Counted from the stretch's first letter, positions 44,980-55,192 are shown. The stretch is DNA of 60,714 bases from an uncultured Acetobacteraceae bacterium (GCA_937873205.1 CALMVO010000111.1:1-60714), one strand, 5' to 3'. Notes: generated by a model from the letters alone, not told the origin. Numbers and translations are program-made.

Positions 44980-47460
44980 TTACACCTGATTGGCGATCGA
45001 CACCTGCACCGCTACCGGTGTGTAGATGTCTACATCGATGCCCGGCGCTCTGATTGTAACTATCAGCGCGTATCGAGCCAGGGCTTCGAACCGCTCGAGG
45101 TAGGGCTTCTCCTTCCACCATCCGCCGACCGGATAGACGCCGATCGCATCCCTTGCGGCGAGGTCCGCTGCAGTGCCCCGCCACAGGTCGGAGTGAACGG
45201 AGCCGACGTCGCGCGCCGTCCCGAGCAGCCATTCGTCACCGCCTTGCGATGCCGCGGCGGTCTCTTCCTCCTCGTCACGAGCCGCCTGGTTGATCCGTGA
45301 ACGGAACTCGGGGAGCGACTCCGTGGCTGTCTTCACACGAAAGCGCAGTCCGTGAGACGCATAACGGTGGCGCCGCGTCCACCCGCGCTCCCCCGGGTTC
45401 GGTTCGACGAAATAGGACAGCGTTGCCCGCAGCTCCACCGGCACATTCCCCATCGCGGCCAACTCCCTGCGGGGCCAAGGCAGGGCGTGCAGCTTCATGT
45501 CGCGAGTTTTCGGCGCCGCGCTACCTTCCCGCTGGAACGGCTGAAGCTCATCCTCGACCAACAAGGTGAGGTCGTTCCGAGCCGAGCGGAGCGCGCGGTC
45601 TAGGTCCGGCACACCGTAGCTGTATCTCCGCATCAGGGCGTGGATAGGGCGCTTGCGGCCGCCGCAAGCGTCGACCCATGCCTGCATGGGCGGCGTCCAC
45701 TGCGCTGAGTGAACAATGATCCCCCGCACCGTCTCCGGCCACAGCCTGGGCCGTTCCACAAGGATCGAAGCAGCCATGTTCGCCGCCAGCGCCGCGGCGG
45801 CACTGGTGTCGCCTAGGGTCGTGAAGTGTCGGGCTTCAGGACGGAAATGTGTTGTCAGCAGCTGCAGGTCGTCGATGTCCTCGCCGGGTAGGCGACCGTC
45901 ATGGGCCAGGTTCCCGCCCTCGAAGACGACGTCCGGCTTGATCGGCCACTCTACGCCCCATGTCACGGAGGTACGGCTGCGCGGCGCGAGCTCGCCGGCG
46001 GGCGCCATGGCGCTCCAACCGGCGAACGAAGGGTCGATGATGTCGACCTTCTCGGTAAATGCGCCGACGGTCAGCGCGTTCCATGCCTGTGCGGGATCGT
46101 CCATCGGCTCGATGTCGTTGCGAGCGAGGTGATCAACGGGCATTAAGTCGATGCCGATGTTCCCAGCCGACAAGATGACGAGCCGCCGTTCCGGCTCCTC
46201 AAAGCAGAGCTGGTCGATTGCCGCTGACCACGATGATGGCCGCCCTCGCGACGAGGAGGCGCTTGATACCGCACAGGTCACGACACGCCGCCGAAAGGGC
46301 GCCTCGATCTCCGCGCGCGCGATCGCCTCCCCGGTGATCGCGCCGTACAACTCCAGATCGTTAGCAGGCGTATCCCGCGGTGGCAGGATGCGGACGCTCT
46401 CGAGGCTGAATCGGGGCGCTATGGGTTCGGTGCCGGCAAGGATCGGGACGAGGTCGCCGTAGAGGGCCACGCCTGCCATCCGCGTCCCGTGCCCTTGCCA
46501 TGCGGGCGTGTCGTCCGCTCCCCACCCTGGTTCGACCGTGTGCCAATCCGTGACTGCGAGGTGCGGCTCGATGAGCGGGTGCGCTCGCCGCACGCCGCTG
46601 TCGAGCAGGCAGACGGCGACGAGGGAACCGGGATCTGGTGGAACGATCCGGCCGAGCAGTTCGGCGGTCCACGCCCGCTGCTCCCCACCGCCGAGCCCCA
46701 GGAAGAAGGCCGGCGTATCCTTCGCCCGGCGTAGCTCCGCCACCACGTCGCTGTGGGCCACAAGGCGGTCCAGGGCTCCGGTTCCCGACAGGACCAGCAG
46801 CACCTCCCTCTCCGGGAACTTCACCGCGTGACGTTTCAGTCCAAGGTCCATCGCGCGCGCAAGCCGTTCGAATGCCTCCCGACGCCCCTCCCGCAGCCAG
46901 ACCTCCCACCAGACGCGCTCGGCGGGATCCCGAGGGAACAGCGTGTCATCGTCGGTGAACAATGATCGAGCCGTACCGAGCCGGACCGTCTCCATACGTG
47001 TGACCAGCGGCTCATTGCGCGGGCGCCCGGAGTTGGTCTCCTGGTCGCGGTAGGCCTGCACCTTGCCGAGGTAGTAGTTCTCGGCCCGAACCGGCACGAA
47101 AACGGATGCCGTGATGGGGCCGCCCGCCCCGCTATCGCTGACGGTCACGACCTCCATCCCCTGTCGCCGATCCGCAAGTTGATCGATGACGCCGCGCTCA
47201 CCCCCTGGGATCACCACCTCCAGGTAGTATCCGGGGACGCCGGTGACGAGCGTGAGGTCTCGTTCTCCCATCTGGCGGCGTGCGCCCGCCAGGGCGGCAC
47301 CGATCGCAGCCTCCAGCGCGGCCGCATGTGCGGCGCGGTCACGGCGCGGCAGCGATGGCGGATCGATCTTCTGCTTGCGGCGGCGGTAGCCCTCGACCAT
47401 CCCGCCGCCCGCGATGAAGATGTGCGGGTACTCCCGCGGGAACTCGTCCGGAGCGGCCAT
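44980..47460 (-). CDS. ietS: subtilisin-family protease, IetS-like
   Basis: An 826-residue S8 family serine protease with an intact catalytic triad: Asp287 in LLDSGVRRAHP, His324 in GHGTRMAGVALYG, Ser553 in LGDTSAAAALAAN. There is no signal peptide (it starts AAPDEFPREYPHIFIAGG), so it acts in the cytoplasm. The upstream partner, three bases before, is an AAA ATPase. This pair matches IetAS, first described as a plasmid-stability pair on an Agrobacterium Ti plasmid and later found to protect against phages. The protease is presumed to be the toxic effector kept in check or aimed by the ATPase. Substrate unknown. Confidence 0.8.
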   Translation of the reverse strand: MAAPDEFPREYPHIFIAGGGMVEGYRRRKQKIDPPSLPRRDRAAHAAALEAAIGAALAGARRQMGERDLTLVTGVPGYYLEVVIPGGERGVIDQLADRRQGMEVVTVSDSGAGGPITASVFVPVRAENYYLGKVQAYRDQETNSGRPRNEPLVTRMETVRLGTARSLFTDDDTLFPRDPAERVWWEVWLREGRREAFERLARAMDLGLKRHAVKFPEREVLLVLSGTGALDRLVAHSDVVAELRRAKDTPAFFLGLGGGEQRAWTAELLGRIVPPDPGSLVAVCLLDSGVRRAHPLIEPHLAVTDWHTVEPGWGADDTPAWQGHGTRMAGVALYGDLVPILAGTEPIAPRFSLESVRILPPRDTPANDLELYGAITGEAIARAEIEAPFRRRVVTCAVSSASSSRGRPSSWSAAIDQLCFEEPERRLVILSAGNIGIDLMPVDHLARNDIEPMDDPAQAWNALTVGAFTEKVDIIDPSFAGWSAMAPAGELAPRSRTSVTWGVEWPIKPDVVFEGGNLAHDGRLPGEDIDDLQLLTTHFRPEARHFTTLGDTSAAAALAANMAASILVERPRLWPETVRGIIVHSAQWTPPMQAWVDACGGRKRPIHALMRRYSYGVPDLDRALRSARNDLTLLVEDELQPFQREGSAAPKTRDMKLHALPWPRRELAAMGNVPVELRATLSYFVEPNPGERGWTRRHRYASHGLRFRVKTATESLPEFRSRINQAARDEEEETAAASQGGDEWLLGTARDVGSVHSDLWRGTAADLAARDAIGVYPVGGWWKEKPYLERFEALARYALIVTIRAPGIDVDIYTPVAVQVSIANQV

Positions 47461-47463
47461 CGT

Positions 47464-48450
47464 CTAGGTGCCGATCGACGCCCTCCGGCGTTCCTCGATG
47501 GCCGCCCCTAGCGCATCCGCGGACACTCGCCGTCCGCCGGCCAGCACCGCCGCCTTGGCCGCGTCTTCGGCCGCTCGGATCACCTCGGCATGCGACAAGT
47601 CCACCGCGGACCGGGCCACGGCGGACCACCCGAGACCCTCTGTATCAAAGTCGCCCAGCCGAGCCCGCAGCAGCCGCTCGATCAAGGAGACATCCGGTAG
47701 GACATACTCGATCACGTCGTCGAACCGGCGGAACAGGGCCGTGTCGAGCAGCTCGGGATGGTTTGTTGCGGCGATGACGAGTCCCTGGCTGTCGTCCTGT
47801 TCCAGGAACTGGAGGAAGGAATTGAGCACGCGCCGGATCTCGCCCACGTCCTGCCGCTCGCCGCGCCTAGCCCCGATCGCGTCGAACTCGTCGAAGAAGT
47901 AGACGCCTCTGGTGTTCGCCATAGCGTCGAATACCAGCCGCAGCTTGCTGGCGGTCTCCCCCATGAACTTGGTGATGAGGCCATCCAATACGACCGTCAG
48001 CAGGGGTAGCTTCAGCTCTCCGGCCAAGGTCGCCGCGGTCAGCGTCTTGCCCGCGCCGGGAGGGCCGATCAGCAGCAGCTTGCGCCGAGGCCGCAGCCCA
48101 TGCTCCCGAAGACGCTCCTGTTGCCGCTGCTCCAGGAGCACGCGGCCGAGCCGAGTCTCCAGTGGCTCGGGCATCACCATGTCGGTCAAGCGTTCGGTCG
48201 GATAGCGGGCGGTCAAGAGCGAGCCGAGTTCGCCCTTGGGCTGCGCGAGCGGCACTGGGCTGCGACGCCGTTCGACCGACGACCCCTTGGCCTTCGCGTC
48301 GTCGATCAGCGTCTTGACCTCGTCCGCCAGCTTGCCGTGCCCCTGCCTGGCCTCATGGGCCGCGAGCTGCATGGCGGTGGACATGAACCGGTCTTCGTCC
48401 CCGTCTATGTGGCTCTTGAGGAGGCTGATGATGTGACGTGCGGTCGTCAT
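47464..48450 (-). CDS. ietA: AAA ATPase, IetA-like
   Basis: A 328-residue AAA protein: Walker A GPPGAGKT, Walker B YFFDEFDA, sensor ATNHP and an arginine-finger-like RRFDD, preceded by an N-terminal helical part (AHEARQGHGKLADEVKTLID). It resembles the FtsH/SpoVK-type AAA core. It lies three bases upstream of the protease gene, so the two are coexpressed. By comparison with known IetAS it should control or unfold substrates for the protease. ATG 48450 follows AGAGAG; a longer in-frame start is not supported. Confidence 0.8.
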   Translation of the reverse strand: MTTARHIISLLKSHIDGDEDRFMSTAMQLAAHEARQGHGKLADEVKTLIDDAKAKGSSVERRRSPVPLAQPKGELGSLLTARYPTERLTDMVMPEPLETRLGRVLLEQRQQERLREHGLRPRRKLLLIGPPGAGKTLTAATLAGELKLPLLTVVLDGLITKFMGETASKLRLVFDAMANTRGVYFFDEFDAIGARRGERQDVGEIRRVLNSFLQFLEQDDSQGLVIAATNHPELLDTALFRRFDDVIEYVLPDVSLIERLLRARLGDFDTEGLGWSAVARSAVDLSHAEVIRAAEDAAKAAVLAGGRRVSADALGAAIEERRRASIGT

Positions 48451-48578
48451 CTCTCTGACTATCACAGGGCCGGTTGACGGGAACGATCGCTGGCTCGGGC
48501 AACGTAGCGATGCCGGGGGCACACGTATCGAAGAAACGCCACCGATTCTTCCGGCTTCTTTAGATGGATGGTCAACGC

Positions 48579-49916
48579 CTAGGCGGCTACGGCGCGCATG
48601 CGGCGCCGTCGGACGGCGGGGCTAATCTCACCTTGGGCCGCTGGTGCAACCGCGTCGGCAACCTCGGCCGGACCCTGCGGCACGAGTTCGCCACGGAAGG
48701 CGCGGGCGAGGATGCCCTGTTCGAGGCGGTCGAGGAGGGCAACGCCTAGAAGGGATTGCCTCTCTGCTGTATCGGCACCAGCAACTTGCGCCGACAGACG
48801 GGATGCAATCCGCTGCTGCTCCGGCTCCTCGGGCATTGGAACCATCATATCCATCAGGTCGCGCTGATAGATGGCAGCTACGCTGGTGGTGGCGCTCTTG
48901 GCGGCGTTGAGTTCGCCAGCGAACGATGACCAGGCAAGAGCCCATCTCATGAAGTTCGGACACGCCCCATTCTTGAAACGTAACCGCAGCAGGTTATTGT
49001 TGAAAACAAATCCTGGTCGGTCTTGTGGCCATATGGCCACCTTGCCAACCAGCTCCGTACTATTTCTGGTGTTGAATAGAAGATCATCAGGCCTGAGTTC
49101 GTATGACGCGGCTTCTGCTGCGCTGATCTTCACTCGAGAGAGATCAGCTGCGTTCCACCGTCCGAAAAGATCATAGTGCTGCATTCGAATGTATGGTGTT
49201 CCATCAGTGTCTGACTGGTCAGCCTTCGATCGAACCAGGCCAATCCGGGCTTCGCGGACCAGATCGACAAGCCGCCTTGAGGGCCAGTCGTGGCCCTCGC
49301 TCCCGCCAAATGTGCCGGCTAACGCCGTGCGTCTGAAACGTTCCGCCAAAAGCGCACTTCGTTCGAGGTCGGCGCGGGCGCGGCGGGTGCGGGCGAACAG
49401 CGCCTCGATCCGCGCCACGATCCGGCGTTGCTCGGCCATGGGTGGGAGGGTGATGACGAGTCGCCGCAGGTCCTTGCCTGATATCCCGTGCTGGCCCGCC
49501 GCGGTCTTGATGAACGGATCAAGCTGCCGGCGTGCGTCCGGGGTCAGCATCGCCAACTCAACGTATTCGGGGATCGCCTGCGCAGGATCGACTCGAATGC
49601 GGATAAGCTTGTCTGGGTAGACGCAACCATCGACGGCGTCTCGAACCATGCCGCATGCGGCTACGAACCTCGCGTTGCCGTTGTAGCGAACGACCAGCAA
49701 GTCGCCCCTGATGACTGTATAGTTCGCGTGGTCTTGTGCTGATCGATGATAACGAAGATCGCCGAAATCCACGCTGCCCGGGCGGACTGAGGAAATGCGG
49801 AGCATTGGACTACCTGGGGGCTGAGGATAAGGCTTTTCCGGCAACCCGTTCCGAATTTCGAGCGCCAGCGCGCCGAGCGTGGTTGAACGCCAATAATCGG
49901 AGGGACATGCGGTCAA
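48579..49916 (-). CDS. hsdS: type I restriction-modification specificity subunit HsdS
   Basis: A 445-residue HsdS with two target-recognition domains separated by helical spacers. TRD1 occupies about residues 1-150 (YWRSTTLGALALEIRNGLP) and TRD2 begins near residue 208 (WPSRRLVDLVREARIGLV). The spacers (QRRIVARIEALFARTRRARA and QQRIASRLSAQV) are the conserved coiled-coil repeats. The N-terminus overlaps the hsdM stop by four bases. The target sequence cannot be predicted by eye. It completes a full hsdRMS cassette on the minus strand. Confidence 0.9.
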   Translation of the reverse strand: MTACPSDYWRSTTLGALALEIRNGLPEKPYPQPPGSPMLRISSVRPGSVDFGDLRYHRSAQDHANYTVIRGDLLVVRYNGNARFVAACGMVRDAVDGCVYPDKLIRIRVDPAQAIPEYVELAMLTPDARRQLDPFIKTAAGQHGISGKDLRRLVITLPPMAEQRRIVARIEALFARTRRARADLERSALLAERFRRTALAGTFGGSEGHDWPSRRLVDLVREARIGLVRSKADQSDTDGTPYIRMQHYDLFGRWNAADLSRVKISAAEAASYELRPDDLLFNTRNSTELVGKVAIWPQDRPGFVFNNNLLRLRFKNGACPNFMRWALAWSSFAGELNAAKSATTSVAAIYQRDLMDMMVPMPEEPEQQRIASRLSAQVAGADTAERQSLLGVALLDRLEQGILARAFRGELVPQGPAEVADAVAPAAQGEISPAVRRRRMRAVAA

Positions 49917-51391
49917 GGCGCTGCGACTACCGCATGCTCGACATCGAAGTCCATCGAAAGGGCATCGACCTCCGCGAGAGCCCGCGCGAGATGCGTGCGC
50001 ATGGCTTCTAGGATGTCTTCCGGCTCCTCCAGCGCGTCCTCGCCGGCCTCGTCGCTGCCGCGTAGCCAGGCGATGTCCAGGTTGTCGCCGCGCGCCTCGA
50101 TTTCCGCACGGGTGAAGCGCCGGAAGCGGCTTTCGGCGCCATGGTCCTCGCGCGCGGCGGCGCCGTTCGGGTCGTTTCCATAGGCCGCCTCGAACGCGGC
50201 GAAGTCCTCAACACGCAGCGGGCAGGTCTTGCCGTAGGCGGGCTGGCCGGCGCGCATGTCGTAGACCCAGACGGCCCGCGTGTTCGACTTGCTGACCCGC
50301 GCCGGGCCGCGGCGCAGGAACAGCACGTTCGTCTTCACGCCCTGCGCGTAGAAGATACCGGTGGGCAGGCGGAGGATGGTGTGCAGGTCGGTCACGTCCA
50401 TCATCCAGCGGCGCAGCTCCCGCCCGGCGCCGTCGGCAAACAGCACGTTGTCCGGCACCACGATGCCGGCCCGGCCGCCTGGGCGCAGCGCGCGCACCAC
50501 GTGCTCCACGAAGGCGAGCTGCTTGTTGCTGGTGTCGGCGGTGATGGTGAAGTCCGGCCGTGCCGGGCGGCCGCCGCCCTTCTTGGTGCCGAAGGGCGGG
50601 TTGGTTAAGATCAGGTCGGCCGCGCCCAGTGCCTCGCCGTCCGGCCCCATGGCATCGCCGCCGCGCACTAGGTCGCCGCCGATGCCGTGCAGCATCAGGT
50701 TCATCAGCAGCAGCCGGTGCGTGTCCGACACCAGCTCCAGCCCGCGGAACGCCTCCTCCCGCTGGAAGCGCTGGGCGTCGGTCTTGAGCGCGAACAGGTC
50801 GTCGGTGCGGTCCTTGATGGCGCGGTCGGCCGCGACCATGAAGCCGCCGGTGCCGGCCGCCGGGTCCTGCACCACCTCGCCCGGCTGCGGCTGCAGCAGG
50901 CGGACCATGCAGTCGATCAGCGGGCGCGGCGTGAAATACTGGCCGGCACCGGACTTCTTTTCCCCGGCGTTCTTCTCCAGCAGGCCCTCGTAGAGGTCGC
51001 CCAGGCCCTCCGCCTTGGCGGAATACCAGTCCAGCCGGTCGATCTGCGTGACCAGCTCGTGCAGGTTGGTGGGCTTGCGCAGGCTGGTCTGCGCGTCGGT
51101 GAAGATCGTGCGCACGGTGCCCGTGCCCTCGGTGCCGAGGCGCAACAGCAGCGCGCGGTAATGCGTCAGCAGCGCTTCGCCCTGGCGGCTGGTCAGGCTC
51201 GCCCAGCGTGCGTCGGCCGGCAGCGGACCCTCGCGCTGCGTCTCGGCCAGCATCTTCAGGAACAGCAGATAGGTCAGCTCGGTGACGTAGGCCTGGTAGG
51301 TGATGCCGTCGTCGCGCAGGATGTCGCAGAGGCGCCAGAGCTTCTGGACGATGTCCCGGGTGACGCCTGCTGCTGCTCGCGATTCGCTCAT
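49913..51391 (-). CDS. hsdM: type I restriction-modification methyltransferase HsdM
   Basis: A 492-residue N6-adenine methyltransferase subunit. Motif I DPAAGTGGFMVAA and motif IV NPPFGTKKGG are clear, with the N-terminal HsdM helical domain (VQKLWRLCDILRDDGITYQA). It methylates adenine in the HsdS target to protect self DNA and forms part of the restriction complex. The start at 51391 overlaps the hsdR stop (ATGA); an in-frame ATG upstream lies inside hsdR. Order and overlaps (R, M, S on one transcript) suggest strict coupling. Confidence 0.93.
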   Translation of the reverse strand: MSESRAAAGVTRDIVQKLWRLCDILRDDGITYQAYVTELTYLLFLKMLAETQREGPLPADARWASLTSRQGEALLTHYRALLLRLGTEGTGTVRTIFTDAQTSLRKPTNLHELVTQIDRLDWYSAKAEGLGDLYEGLLEKNAGEKKSGAGQYFTPRPLIDCMVRLLQPQPGEVVQDPAAGTGGFMVAADRAIKDRTDDLFALKTDAQRFQREEAFRGLELVSDTHRLLLMNLMLHGIGGDLVRGGDAMGPDGEALGAADLILTNPPFGTKKGGGRPARPDFTITADTSNKQLAFVEHVVRALRPGGRAGIVVPDNVLFADGAGRELRRWMMDVTDLHTILRLPTGIFYAQGVKTNVLFLRRGPARVSKSNTRAVWVYDMRAGQPAYGKTCPLRVEDFAAFEAAYGNDPNGAAAREDHGAESRFRRFTRAEIEARGDNLDIAWLRGSDEAGEDALEEPEDILEAMRTHLARALAEVDALSMDFDVEHAVVAAP

Positions 51392-54300
51392 GCTGTATCT
51401 TTCCACGCCGCTTCGTTGATGTCGCCCAGCAAGCCCGCCAATCGGCCACCGAAGACGCGGTCGAGCCGGGTGAAGCCGCCCGCTGCCGCGCGGAACTGCC
51501 CCTGGTCGAGTGCCGCCGGGTCGGCGACGCCGATCTCGGCCACCTGCGTGCCGATGCGGCGGAGCCAGCGCTGCTGGTCCGGCGTCAGGCCGCCGCGCTT
51601 GATGATGGCCTCGACGGCACGTTGCACGCGGACGGCCCAGGGTTCCAGCGCGTCGCCGAGTGCCGCCTGGCGCACGAAGCCGATGAGCTTGGCGGCGACG
51701 TCCTCCTGCTTGGCCTCCCGCCAGGCGGAGCGCAGCGCCGTCTCGGAGTATCCGGCCTCCTGCAGCGCGAGCGCCAACGCACGAAGGTCGGCCTGTGTGA
51801 GGTCGCGCGGACGGCGCAGCACGAGCGAGAGGGCGGCCAGCCCATTCTCGTTTGCGCGCAGGAACGCACCGAATGCCTCGAGGTAGTCCTCGGGTCGGCC
51901 GGCGGCGCCGTAGCCGATGGTGGTGGCGACGTGCGCATCCGGATGGAACGAGACGGCCAGCGGCACGGGGCGGCCGGCATCGGGCTGCCAGTCCAGGATC
52001 GGGCCGAGGCCGGGACGCGCAACGACCCAGGCGGCCAGGTCAGCCGGATCGGCCGTGTGCACTCGGGCGAGGGTCTCGGACGGCGTCTCTCCCGCCGCGG
52101 CCGCGAACTGCTCCGCCGCCTGTGGCGAGAGTCGGGCGATGCGCCGGCGCAAGCGGACGAGCAGCTGGTCCCGGACCAGAGTGCGCTGCTCCGGGTCCGT
52201 TACCCGCGACAGCTCGCCCAGCAGCTGCGCGAACGACAGCGACGGGTTGACGACCACCGGCTTCATCTCGGTCATGTCGCCGATCGCCTCGGACTGCCGC
52301 ACCGCGTCGAACACGCGGAAGCTGTCCTTATCGATGCCGGGGCCGCCGATCTCGGGGCAGAGCCGGGTCGCACGACCGATCATCTGGTCGTACAGGATGC
52401 GGCTGCTGACCCGGCGCAGGAAGGCGAGATTGACGATCTTCGGCACGTCGATGCCGGTTGTCAGCAGGTCCACGGTGACGGCGATCTTCGGCGTCGGGTC
52501 GTTCCTGTAGCGCCGGATCATCGTCCCGGGCCGGTCGATGCTGCCGGTGATCTTGCGGATCAGCGCCTCGTCCTGCGGCCCGTGCCTCGCCTCCATCGCG
52601 GCGCCCAGCGCGCCCACGACCATGTCGGCGTGCGCGTCCGACGCCGCGAAGATCAGCGTCTTGCCGGGGTCGGCGGGGTCGATGTGCTCGGCGAGCTGCT
52701 CGCAGACGACGCGGGTGAACTCGGCGGTCACGACCCGGCGGTTGAAGCTCTCGACCTCGAAGCCGAGGTCGTCGGGCGCGGTCGTGAGATCGATCGTGCC
52801 GGTGAGCGGGTCGAGCAGCGGCAGATCGGACCCCTTGCTGAAGTGGATGCCGTCGCGGGAGAGCTCGGTCTCGATGCGGATTGGCGGCTCCTGGTCCACC
52901 AGCCAGCCGTCGATCACAGCTTCGCGTAGGCCGTAGGTGAAGATCGGGCGGCCGAAGATCTCGGTGGTGTGCAAGGCGGGTGTCGCGGTCAGGCCGATGC
53001 GGACGGCGTCGAAGTGCTCGATGACGCGGCGATACTTGCTGACGTAGTCGGCTTCGGAGCGGAACCCGAGCTCGGCGTCGCTCATCTCGCGGTCGAGCGT
53101 ATAGCCCCGGTGGCACTCGTCGACGAGCATGAGGTCGTATTGGTCGACCGGCGGTACGTCCTCCGGCGTGGCGGCGAACAGCACGCGCTTCACCAGGCCC
53201 TGGATGGTGCAAATGTGGACCTTGGTGTCCGGGTCGGGTGCCGCGTCGCCCAACACCTTGAGGCCGAAGATGTCGGCGAAGGTGCGGGCGCTGACGATGC
53301 GGGTGGTGGTGAACGCGTCCTTCGCCTGGTCGCCGAGCGCCGTGCGGTCCACCACGAAGCAGACCCGGCGGAAGCGCCGCGTGTGCAGGAGGCGATACAG
53401 CAGAGCCACGGCCAGCTTGGTCTTGCCAGTGCCGGTGGCCATAGCGAGAAGGAGTGCGCGCTGGTCGTCGTCGGCCAGCGCTGTCTCGACCGCCTGAATG
53501 CCGCGCATCTGGTAGTCCCGCAGCCCGAAAGCGAAATCGAACGGCAACGATGCGAGCGCTGCGCTGGCCGCCGTGCGATCGATGTCGAGCATGGCCTTCA
53601 GCCCATCTGGCGTCGGCCAGTCAGCGAGCGCCCGCCGCCGGTTGGTCGGGTCCCGCGCGTCCCGGTGCCAGATGCCGGACTGCGTCTCGAGCTGCTTAAG
53701 GTAGGCACGCCCGTTGGTGGCGAACAGGAACGGGACCCGGTAGGCCGGCTCCTTAGTGGAGCCGGACTGTGCGAGCCAGGGCCCGCCGTCGGGTAGCAGG
53801 ATACCTGGCTCGGGCAGGTAGCCCTGGCTGTATCTGCCGGCCTGGTCGACTGCCGCCGAGACATTCCGGCTGCTTCGCTTCGCCTCGACAACGCCGACGC
53901 AGGTCAGCCCGACGAACAGGACGTAGTCGGCCGGACCGGTCGCCGTGGGCCACTCGGCGATCGCCCGGTTGCGCCCGGCGACCGGCCGCGCCCCGGCTGC
54001 ATGCCGCAGCGCCTGCGTGTCTGCCTCCCACCCCCGCGCGCGCAGGCGCCCGTCGATGAGGGACCGGGTTGCCTGTTCGTCCAGGTCGATCGCCTGGGCG
54101 GCTTCGTTCGCGGCGCTGGCGAGGAGTTGGAGTGCGGCCGGCCGCGCCACGGCGGCGGCCTGAACCCGCGCGAGTTCTTCCTGGAGCGCCAGGAGCCGGC
54201 CTTCAGTCTCTATCGCGAGCGACTCCCACACCGCCCGTTCCTCCGCCTCGACGGCGGCGCGCTCCTCGGCGGTGCGCAGCGCTCGCTGGACCTCTTCGGC

Positions 54301-54840
54301 TTGCCGGGCGGCAGCGGCGGCCTTCGCCTCCGCGACCGACAAGGATGCCAGCCGCTCGGACTGTAGCCGCTCGAGTTCATCCCGAAGCGGGGCGGTCGGG
54401 TCAGTCGGCTGCCGCGGCGGCTGGAAGGGGCCGGCCCGAAAGGCCCGATCGCTGAAGGTGCGATGGAACCAGACGGCGAGCTGCCGGGCGACCTTGAGGC
54501 CCGTCAACGCCGTCGCGTGGTCGCCCCGGTGCTGGTGGACCGCCTCGTTGCCGGTGCGGCGCAGGTCATGGAACAGGTCGATCACGTCCCGCGAGTAGGC
54601 CGTATCCCGGCGGAGCCGACCGAGCAGGTCGGACTGCGGTTCGTCCACCGCCACGAACACACCGGCCCGGGCCGCGACCTGCTGCGCGAGCAACTCGCCG
54701 AACTGCCGCAGCTTCATCAGGCAGGTGACGGGGTCATCGGCGAAGTAGCGTTCGGCCAGGGACGCGACGCCAACTAGGGCGTCGTCGTAGGGGGCGAGGA
54801 AGCCGAAGTTGGCCGAACCAAGATCACGAACTGCGGTCAA
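51388..54840 (-). CDS. hsdR: type I restriction endonuclease HsdR
   Basis: A 1150-residue HsdR. An N-terminal DUF4145-like helical region (LMKLRQFGELLAQQVAAR, TGNEAVHQHRGDH) and coiled coil precede the PD-(D/E)xK nuclease (ADYVLFVGLTCVGVVEAKR, about residues 310-330). The DEAD-box translocase follows: Walker A MATGTGKTKLA, LMLVDECHRG and LTATP, then motif VI DQMIGRATRL. The C-terminal domain mediates complex assembly. First gene of the operon; translation begins at ATG 54840 in a gene-poor region. It cuts unmodified foreign DNA far from the recognition site after translocation. Confidence 0.93.
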   Translation of the reverse strand: MTAVRDLGSANFGFLAPYDDALVGVASLAERYFADDPVTCLMKLRQFGELLAQQVAARAGVFVAVDEPQSDLLGRLRRDTAYSRDVIDLFHDLRRTGNEAVHQHRGDHATALTGLKVARQLAVWFHRTFSDRAFRAGPFQPPRQPTDPTAPLRDELERLQSERLASLSVAEAKAAAAARQAEEVQRALRTAEERAAVEAEERAVWESLAIETEGRLLALQEELARVQAAAVARPAALQLLASAANEAAQAIDLDEQATRSLIDGRLRARGWEADTQALRHAAGARPVAGRNRAIAEWPTATGPADYVLFVGLTCVGVVEAKRSSRNVSAAVDQAGRYSQGYLPEPGILLPDGGPWLAQSGSTKEPAYRVPFLFATNGRAYLKQLETQSGIWHRDARDPTNRRRALADWPTPDGLKAMLDIDRTAASAALASLPFDFAFGLRDYQMRGIQAVETALADDDQRALLLAMATGTGKTKLAVALLYRLLHTRRFRRVCFVVDRTALGDQAKDAFTTTRIVSARTFADIFGLKVLGDAAPDPDTKVHICTIQGLVKRVLFAATPEDVPPVDQYDLMLVDECHRGYTLDREMSDAELGFRSEADYVSKYRRVIEHFDAVRIGLTATPALHTTEIFGRPIFTYGLREAVIDGWLVDQEPPIRIETELSRDGIHFSKGSDLPLLDPLTGTIDLTTAPDDLGFEVESFNRRVVTAEFTRVVCEQLAEHIDPADPGKTLIFAASDAHADMVVGALGAAMEARHGPQDEALIRKITGSIDRPGTMIRRYRNDPTPKIAVTVDLLTTGIDVPKIVNLAFLRRVSSRILYDQMIGRATRLCPEIGGPGIDKDSFRVFDAVRQSEAIGDMTEMKPVVVNPSLSFAQLLGELSRVTDPEQRTLVRDQLLVRLRRRIARLSPQAAEQFAAAAGETPSETLARVHTADPADLAAWVVARPGLGPILDWQPDAGRPVPLAVSFHPDAHVATTIGYGAAGRPEDYLEAFGAFLRANENGLAALSLVLRRPRDLTQADLRALALALQEAGYSETALRSAWREAKQEDVAAKLIGFVRQAALGDALEPWAVRVQRAVEAIIKRGGLTPDQQRWLRRIGTQVAEIGVADPAALDQGQFRAAAGGFTRLDRVFGGRLAGLLGDINEAAWKDTA

Positions 54841-55192
54841 GGCTCGGTCGTAATCATACCTGGATCATCGCTGCATGCCTCGCTACTGGACAACACGGTA
54901 GCCAACTACGCAAGCAAGAAAGAGATGCTCTACGTAAGGGCCCCCTTGAACCTCCGCTACCAGTCGGCTGTTTCAGTTCGGGTCGACTCGAAGTTGACTT
55001 ACGGAACTACCTTTTGAAGATGCCTCACATCCGCCGTCGGTAGAAAGCGAGCCAGCCGACGTTCGCGGCCATGTCTGCTTCGGAGCACGTCGTCGATTGC
55101 ATTGAATGTCCGGGATGCGGCGCAAAGCGGAAGTTCGGCGAAAGGCCACTGATCTGCGGAGCCACGTCGTTCCCTCAGCTCTTTACCTAGAG
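54841..55192. other. promoter-side spacer of hsdRMS
   Basis: A 350-base region that should hold the hsd promoter (54841 onward, AT-richer) and the end of the MucR unit. No gene convinces me. At about 55100-55140 the words GAATGTCCGG and CAAAGCGGAAGTTCGG resemble the reverse complement of the 37290-37345 spacer at the other end of the defence island. Confidence 0.35.
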
